Notes under the pieces: generated by a model | Told to the model about the DNA's origin: nothing | Database searches by the model: none | What the model saw: the letters and a program-made list of their open reading frames with translations, nothing else | Position numbers and translations under genes: made by a program | In this document: positions 59,548-64,000 of the stretch, piece after piece | Layout: each line of letters begins with the position of its first letter | Numbering within the stretch: position 1 is the stretch's first letter | Source: Deltaproteobacteria bacterium | GTDB lineage: Bacteria; JAGRBM01; JAHCIT01 | Direction of reading: 5' to 3' | DNA length: 64,000 bases | Assembly (NCBI GenBank): GCA_026129095.1 | Contig: JAHCIT010000009.1 | Span: 96,915 to 160,914, forward strand

Positions 59548-61035
59548 TTATTCCGCCTTCACGAGCGCGGCGACCAGTTCGGCCACGTCGCGGCCGTTGG
59601 CCTGAACGAATCCCTGCGCGTCGAAATCCTCCATCGCATACTTGATGTAGCTCCGCTGCTCGACGGGCGATATCCGTTCGAGCGCCCGCTGGGCCCGCTG
59701 ACGCACCGGCTGCGACACGGCCATGAGCACCTCGGTGGCGAGTGCCTTTGCCAGCCAGGTTTTCTCCTCCCCGGTTCCGGCCTTGTCGCGCCGGGCCCGG
59801 AATACGAAACGGAATGCTGGATGCAGGAACATTTTCTGCCCCTGAAGACTGGCGGCTGCCCTGCCGGTCGAGCCCCAGAAGAACTCCAGCGTATCCATGA
59901 TCTCCAGCGCGGCCGGCACGAGGAGTCTCGTCATCTGGTGCGCCATGAGCACCTTGAGCGCCTTCGGCCACAGGGGACTCACCGGCTCCGGCTCAATGGG
60001 AGGAAGTTCCCGGTCATTCACGGCATATTCAAGGCCGTTCACCGCCACCATGTAGTGATGCTCGACCGGTTCCCCCAGGATGACGAGCGACGCGCGGAGC
60101 CAGCCGTCCGACCCGTCGTGCAGGACACGCGCCCCCTGCCGGACAAATCCCCCCACGACCGGCGTCGTGTAGCTCACGCCGTCGCAGACGAACCGCTCCA
60201 CCTGGCCGCTGCGGATATGCACGGCGGCACTGTCGCCGAGAAGCCTGCGCTCATGGGGATGGGGGCGGAATGCGACTGGCGAGGTCACCAGTTCCCCCTT
60301 GAGCGCCTGCTCCTCGACCCCGCGGGTGAACTGGGCCGCGAACACGGCGAGCCCCGTCCCGCGTTCAAGGCCGGAGCCTTCGGCGGGAAGCGGCTCGAAC
60401 GATTCGAGGAGGGATTCCAGCAAGGCCTCGGTGGGGTACGGCCCCCGGTAGCGGGCCGCCTCGACTCCCTGATCCTGCATCAGCTCGGCAAAGACGTTCA
60501 TCAGCGCCGCCCCCGCACCCGGTGGCAGCGCGCCCGGTTCATCCAGCGGAGGGATATGGGTGAGGCGCGCAAAGTCGCTCCGGGCGGCCCGGCACAGCGT
60601 CCGGGTCGGCGCGTTGTTCTGGCCGAGCAGCGCCACCGCGTCCGAGACGCCCCACTGCCCGTGCTCCTCCACCCCAGCCACCAGGCCGATCGAGAGCTTG
60701 CCCGGCAGTTCGAGACCAAACCGCTTGAGTTCCCCCGCCTCGTTCCACCGGAACCAGCTCAGGAGCCGGCCACCGGCATCGAACGTGGCGAGGCGCCTCG
60801 GCCTGCCGCCTCCCCACAACGGGAACCGGGGATCGGCCAGGACCAGCGTGCCGTGGGGTTCAAAACGGGCGATCTCGCGCAGGCTCCCGGCACCGGGAAC
60901 CAGAAAGCGGCTTTCTTCGCGGACGACGGCTTCGAGCGGCAGTTCCCGCCAGGCCGCCACGGCATCCCGCACGCCGGGGCCGAGCTGCTCCAGAAAAGGC
61001 ATGAAATCCGGGGATTCGGCGCTCTGGTCGCTCAC
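59548..61035 (-). CDS. Uncharacterised protein, about 500 residues
   Basis: 495 residues from GTG 61035, or 515 from GTG 61095; neither start has a clear ribosome site. No family is recognised. The protein has no signal peptide or membrane segment. The N-terminal half is beta-rich with repeated strand pairs (TLVLADPRFPLWGGGRPRRLA, GLVAGVEEHGQWGVSDAVAL); the C-terminal half is helical (LKVLMAHQMTRLLVPAALEI, RRDKAGTGEEKTWLAKALAT). The extreme C-terminus VAELVAALVKAE is a short amphipathic helix. Codon use and GC bias are those of the neighbouring host genes, so it is a genuine gene. It lies upstream of lolA and downstream of tRNA-Arg in the host part of the chromosome. Confidence 0.65.
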   Translation of the reverse strand: MSDQSAESPDFMPFLEQLGPGVRDAVAAWRELPLEAVVREESRFLVPGAGSLREIARFEPHGTLVLADPRFPLWGGGRPRRLATFDAGGRLLSWFRWNEAGELKRFGLELPGKLSIGLVAGVEEHGQWGVSDAVALLGQNNAPTRTLCRAARSDFARLTHIPPLDEPGALPPGAGAALMNVFAELMQDQGVEAARYRGPYPTEALLESLLESFEPLPAEGSGLERGTGLAVFAAQFTRGVEEQALKGELVTSPVAFRPHPHERRLLGDSAAVHIRSGQVERFVCDGVSYTTPVVGGFVRQGARVLHDGSDGWLRASLVILGEPVEHHYMVAVNGLEYAVNDRELPPIEPEPVSPLWPKALKVLMAHQMTRLLVPAALEIMDTLEFFWGSTGRAAASLQGQKMFLHPAFRFVFRARRDKAGTGEEKTWLAKALATEVLMAVSQPVRQRAQRALERISPVEQRSYIKYAMEDFDAQGFVQANGRDVAELVAALVKAE

Positions 61036-61191
61036 CCCGCCCGTGTAGCCACTCCGCCCGCACCAATTCCAGAGGCGGGCCCAAACCCTGTTCACTCCGA
61101 ACGCCGTATGCTACCAGTGGCGGCCTTGCAGAGAGCCGCCCGATCGGCTTATCTGCGGTTTCCCTCCGCCGGACTCCCTCCGGCCGGAAAC

Positions 61192-61268
61192 GGGCGCGTA
61201 GCTCAGATGGATAGAGTGACGGTCTCCGAAGCCGTAGGTCGTGGGTTCGAATCCCGCCGCGCCCGCCA
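61192..61268 (+). tRNA. tRNA-Arg (CCG), attachment site of an integrative element
   Basis: A 77-base cloverleaf: acceptor GGGCGCG with CGCGCCC, D-arm TAGCTCAGATGGATAGAG, anticodon stem ACGGT/GCCGT with loop CTCCGAA (anticodon CCG), T-arm GTGGGTTCGAATCCCGC, discriminator G and an encoded CCA at 61266-61268. The serine recombinase frame on the opposite strand runs into it from the right, which marks the 3' half as the probable attachment site. Confidence 0.97.
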
Positions 61269-62756
61269 AATGAGACGACTGCCGTTTTCAACCCACATCG
61301 AGAACGGTTTTCTATAATCCCCACGCAGAGTTATGCCGTCGAGCATCGGGTTCGATAAGACGATGCGGGCAAGTTTTGCCCGCCGCCGTGGTTCCGCCGT
61401 TTCATAGAGTGATTTCGCACGCTTGGAGAGTTCTAACGCGGTCCCAAAGGCCTTATAGCCGCTTGCGACCGATGCAGACCCGTGCGCGGCAGCCTGTTCG
61501 GCCCCCGTGAGTTCCGCCCGCCAGGCACTCCATTTCTTCTGGAAGAATTCGTCGTCGATCCGGCCTTCGACGTGATCGGTATAAAGCCGGTCCAGTTTCA
61601 CTTTAAGGTCCGATACACGCTTCCTGGCGTCGTTCTGACGCTGACGGACCACCACTGTCTCCGAACTCGCCAGATGGTCCGCAGTCGCTTTTAGCCACTG
61701 GGCAAACTCTTCCCCGATCTCGACCGCCCCGATCTTCTCGAAGAGCTGCCGGGAAAGTTCCTCTTCGCGGACATATTCTAAGCGGCACTTTTGCTGGTTG
61801 GCGCACCGGTAGTAGACGTACCGGCCCTTCTTGATCTCGCCCGTGATCGTCGCCCCGCACCGGGCGCAGGTGAGGAGCCCGGAGAAGGCAAAGGAGTGCT
61901 TGCGGTGTTGCTCAGGGTGATTCTTCCTGCGGAGCTGCCTGTTCGCCCGGTCCCAGAGTTCCTTGGTGACGATGGGCTCGAATCTCCCCTTATACAGGCG
62001 GCCCTTCCATGCGAAATCGCCGTAGTAGATCGGGTTCTTGAGGGCCACTTCCACGCACCTGCGGGAGGCTACTTTCCCTTCCCGGCTCGTGAGTCCCTCC
62101 CTTGTCATCAGTTCCGAGAGCGTCGTGATGGAATAAAGGCCGGTCGCGTACCGCTCGAACATCACCCTCACGAGCGGCGCTTTCGCCGGGTCGTGGACGA
62201 TCGAGCGTTTTTCCCGGTTCCAGAGGTAGCCCACCGGCGGACTGGACGGGTACTGGCCGATTTCGAGTTTCTGGTTGATGCCCTTGCGGACTTCCTCGGA
62301 GAGATTATCGACGTAGTTCTTGGCCATCAGCACCTTGATGCCGTGAATGAATTTCGTGTGGCTCGTCGCGTTGCGGCCGATGATCTCGTTTTCCTTGACG
62401 AGGTGGATCCGGGCGTCCTTCTCACGGATAAGGTCGTCGAGCGTCGTGTAGTCCTTGAGATTACGATAGGCCCGGTCGGTCTTCTCGACGAGGATAATTA
62501 CTGGGTGCTTCGCTGACCGGATGAACCCGAGCATTTGGCCGAAATTCGTTCGGCCGGCATTACCGGCCGACTCGACGTCGATGAATTCCGACAGCACTTT
62601 CAGGCCGCTACGCTGGGCGTAACCACGAAGCAGCCCAAGCTGCGAATCAATCGAGAATCCCTCCTCCTGATCCTTGGAAGAGACTCGGGCGTAAATCACG
62701 GCATAAGGGGTTTCGGGCGACGGCTCGTTCGCCGAGCGGCTTAAAGGGATTCGCAT
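61203..62756 (-). CDS. Large serine recombinase (integrase)
   Basis: 517 residues. The resolvase domain starts VIYARVSSKDQEEGFSIDSQ with the nucleophile S26, and continues LVEKTDRAYRNLKDY and the recombinase domain GYLWNREKRSIVHDPAKAPL. A zinc ribbon (LLTCARCGATITGEI and RCANQQKCRLEYV) is followed by a long charged coiled coil (VSDLKVKLDRLYTDHVEGRI). This is the full architecture of integrases that insert phages and islands. The last 25 residues (IWRARRDSNPRPTASETV) are the antisense of tRNA-Arg: the frame runs 66 bases into the tRNA gene. The core probably ends near GDYRKPFSMWVENG, and the tail depends on the insertion site. Confidence 0.93.
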   Translation of the reverse strand: MRIPLSRSANEPSPETPYAVIYARVSSKDQEEGFSIDSQLGLLRGYAQRSGLKVLSEFIDVESAGNAGRTNFGQMLGFIRSAKHPVIILVEKTDRAYRNLKDYTTLDDLIREKDARIHLVKENEIIGRNATSHTKFIHGIKVLMAKNYVDNLSEEVRKGINQKLEIGQYPSSPPVGYLWNREKRSIVHDPAKAPLVRVMFERYATGLYSITTLSELMTREGLTSREGKVASRRCVEVALKNPIYYGDFAWKGRLYKGRFEPIVTKELWDRANRQLRRKNHPEQHRKHSFAFSGLLTCARCGATITGEIKKGRYVYYRCANQQKCRLEYVREEELSRQLFEKIGAVEIGEEFAQWLKATADHLASSETVVVRQRQNDARKRVSDLKVKLDRLYTDHVEGRIDDEFFQKKWSAWRAELTGAEQAAAHGSASVASGYKAFGTALELSKRAKSLYETAEPRRRAKLARIVLSNPMLDGITLRGDYRKPFSMWVENGSRLIWRARRDSNPRPTASETVTLSI

Positions 62757-62794
62757 GGTACTGTTACGACCTCCGGTCCGGCTAAAGGCTAACC

Positions 62795-63001
62795 TTACAA
62801 AGTAGCCGAACTTCCGGCCGACGTCACTTCTTCGTCAGCTATCCACTCCATCCAGACCAGCGTGTTTTCCGCGATCTCCCTGGCTTCGTCCATGGTGACG
62901 GTACGCCCCATATGGCGCTCAAAGGTCAGAACCGTGAGCCGCAGGTATTCCTCGCGGAGCACGATCCGGCTCCTTGTGGTTCGGCAGACGACGTCACTCA
63001 T
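62795..63001 (-). CDS. Small protein of the integrative element
   Basis: 68 residues, mixed helical and acidic at the end (LRLTVLTFERHMGRTVTMDEA, WMEWIADEEVTSAG). Its ATG overlaps the stop of the upstream P-loop gene (ATGA), so the two are translationally coupled, and the recombinase gene follows 38 bases later. No family recognised. Its position suggests an element-specific accessory, perhaps a regulator or recombination directionality factor, but this is a guess. Confidence 0.55.
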   Translation of the reverse strand: MSDVVCRTTRSRIVLREEYLRLTVLTFERHMGRTVTMDEAREIAENTLVWMEWIADEEVTSAGSSATL

Positions 63002-64000
63002 TCGCCTTCCCCATCGAGGGACCGCGAGAAGTGATAATGCTTGGCTCCCGAAACCATCCGGGTTTCGACCTTCCAGCCGGCCCGGTCCAGCACTTCGCGG
63101 GAATCCTTCACGCGGGAGCCCATCTGCTGGGCAGTCGAGAAGGGGTTATGGAAGCCTCGCTGCTTGGCGAGATAGGTGAATGCGCCGTGAAAGCTTAAGG
63201 CTGTTCCGCGGAATTTCACGAGACGGGGTTTGCCCCTGCCGTCGAGATCCAGATCGAACTTAAGTTTGTAGTTACGTCGGAATTCATCCGGAGACTCTGC
63301 ATAAAGCAGTTCGCTCTTGAGCTGGTCCAGAAGGAACAGAATCGTGTTCGTGTGGACTTCCGTCTCGCGGGCCTTGCTCTCCTGTGTAGCGAACATCTCC
63401 TCGATCAGTTCGCGGGCCATCTTGTCCACCGGGAGCTTGCGGCGGCGCTCGTCGGGGACATACCGCAGGATGGTTTCCAGAATCACAAACAGACCGGCCA
63501 GGTATTCGTCCAGCCGGTGCTTGGAGTGGGCGGGGAAAAGCTGGCGGATGTAGCTGAGGTAAAACCGCTTGCGCCCCACCCAGCACGGCAGGATTTCACG
63601 TGCGATGACGAGAAAAAAAGCCGACAGGATGGCCGAGCGGCTCTCTTTAAGCTTCTCCATCGCCAGCGACTTCTGAAACCCCGGACTCTTGTGCTTGCCG
63701 TCGAAGTCGATGTTCCAGGTCCGGTTGTTGAGTTCAGGAAGTTCAAAGGGTTCGATGGCGGTGATGAGGACCTGGTTGTAGAGGCGCTCGTATACGTTTC
63801 CGCTGTCGGTTCCGCGTTCGCGCTTCTGGTTCACCGTCCCGGTGGCGGCCGAGAGCAGGAACTGCTGGACACTTCTGTCCATGTCCCGGTGTTCGAGGTT
63901 GTCCTTGATGAGCAGCGGGTTGACCATGCCGTCGGCATAGTCCGACGCCGTCTTGGACTTTCCCACCCAGTCCTCGCCGTAGATCAGCATCGAGCAGAGA
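62998..64000 (-). CDS. P-loop replication/primase-type ATPase, 5' end outside window
   Basis: At least 330 residues; the frame is still open at the right edge, so the true N-terminus lies beyond 64000. The visible part begins with a Walker A loop, MLIYGEDWVGKSKTASDYAD (GxxxxGKS). The segment VNPLLIKDNLEHRDMDRSVQ and a basic region PGFQKSLAMEKLKESRSAILSAFF follow. The C-terminal 100 residues (LKFDLDLDGRGKPRLVKFRG, REVLDRAGWKVETRMVSGAK) resemble a winged-helix DNA-binding end. The layout recalls phage and plasmid primase-helicases, but I cannot fix the family from this fragment. It is the first visible gene of the element's minus-strand unit. Confidence 0.55.
   Translation of the reverse strand, partial: LCSMLIYGEDWVGKSKTASDYADGMVNPLLIKDNLEHRDMDRSVQQFLLSAATGTVNQKRERGTDSGNVYERLYNQVLITAIEPFELPELNNRTWNIDFDGKHKSPGFQKSLAMEKLKESRSAILSAFFLVIAREILPCWVGRKRFYLSYIRQLFPAHSKHRLDEYLAGLFVILETILRYVPDERRRKLPVDKMARELIEEMFATQESKARETEVHTNTILFLLDQLKSELLYAESPDEFRRNYKLKFDLDLDGRGKPRLVKFRGTALSFHGAFTYLAKQRGFHNPFSTAQQMGSRVKDSREVLDRAGWKVETRMVSGAKHYHFSRSLDGEGE

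Larger units (their letters stand above)
61250..64000. mobile_element. Integrative element at tRNA-Arg, left part only
   Basis: To the right of tRNA-Arg lie a large serine recombinase, a small protein and a P-loop replication-type protein, all on the minus strand and reading towards the tRNA. This is the usual layout of an island or phage-like element inserted at a tRNA 3' end. The first bases belong to the shared tRNA end. The second attachment site must be beyond position 64000, so size and cargo are unknown. Confidence 0.75.

Overview
The window is GC-rich, densely coding bacterial chromosome. It carries an outer-membrane lipoprotein carrier (LolA), several lipoproteins, OmpA-type and CsgG-like envelope proteins, peptidoglycan recycling enzymes, a PilZ protein, multihaem cytochromes, a tandem ArsA-type ATPase pair, an ethylmalonyl-CoA mutase and tRNAs with encoded CCA. 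Together these suggest a diderm heterotroph of the deltaproteobacterial or a neighbouring uncultured lineage. That placement is inference; no rRNA or universal marker gene is in the window.

Region 1 (1-11209): end of a glycosyltransferase, an auxin-efflux-type transporter, a CruF-like carotenoid enzyme, a phosphatase-like/tetrahaem lipoprotein, two DUF4124 paralogues, a receiver protein, a peptidoglycan recycling cluster (Mpl, serine hydrolase, LD-carboxypeptidase), a PilZ protein, a P-loop protein and a nucleotidyltransferase-like protein. Region 2 (11328-18410): one 2360-residue secreted C25 (gingipain-type) peptidase with a calcium-binding thrombospondin-3 tail.

Region 3 (18437-24165): a complete type II-C-like CRISPR-Cas locus. 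A minus-strand tracrRNA has a readable promoter, anti-repeat and intrinsic terminator. It is followed by cas9 (1240 residues, all nuclease motifs present), cas1, cas2 and an array of six identical 36-nt repeats with five spacers. cas9 is far less GC-rich than cas1-cas2, and the break falls at the gene boundary. The tracrRNA shows that crRNAs are made from the minus strand, opposite to the cas genes, and the repeats carry promoter-like hexamers.

Region 4 (24346-34400): acyl-CoA metabolism (3-hydroxyacyl-CoA dehydrogenase, acyl-CoA dehydrogenase, HpcH/CitE-type lyase), a YfhO-like membrane protein, a haem-binding DUF3365 protein, a ferritin-like protein, a phosphodiester glycosidase and leuA. 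leuA is preceded by a leucine-rich leader peptide and an intrinsic terminator, which looks like transcription attenuation. Region 5 (34563-43093): a ParA ATPase, a small acidic protein and an 897-residue degenerate-ParA/coiled-coil protein, convergent with a lidless Hsp70 and J-protein pair; then two CsgG-like lipoproteins, one fused to an OmpA domain. Region 6 (43234-61095): MaoC hydratase, ArsA pair, zinc ribbon, ethylmalonyl-CoA mutase, GlmU-GlmS-UvrD/PcrA, a Tat-exported GHTH-repeat lipoprotein, crotonase, esterase, SRPBCC protein, lipoprotein, tRNA-Gly, a candidate small RNA with a 13-codon ORF, LolA and an unknown protein. Region 7 (61192-64000): tRNA-Arg and the start of an integrative element with a large serine recombinase and part of a P-loop replication-type protein, running off the window.

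Links between genes: the acyl-CoA genes, the MaoC protein and ethylmalonyl-CoA mutase could supply parts of the ethylmalonyl-CoA pathway. GlmS, GlmU, Mpl and LdcA serve cell-wall synthesis and recycling. The strongest candidates for something new are the mosaic cas9 locus, the ParA/coiled-coil/Hsp70 neighbourhood and the small transcription unit at 58529-58739.
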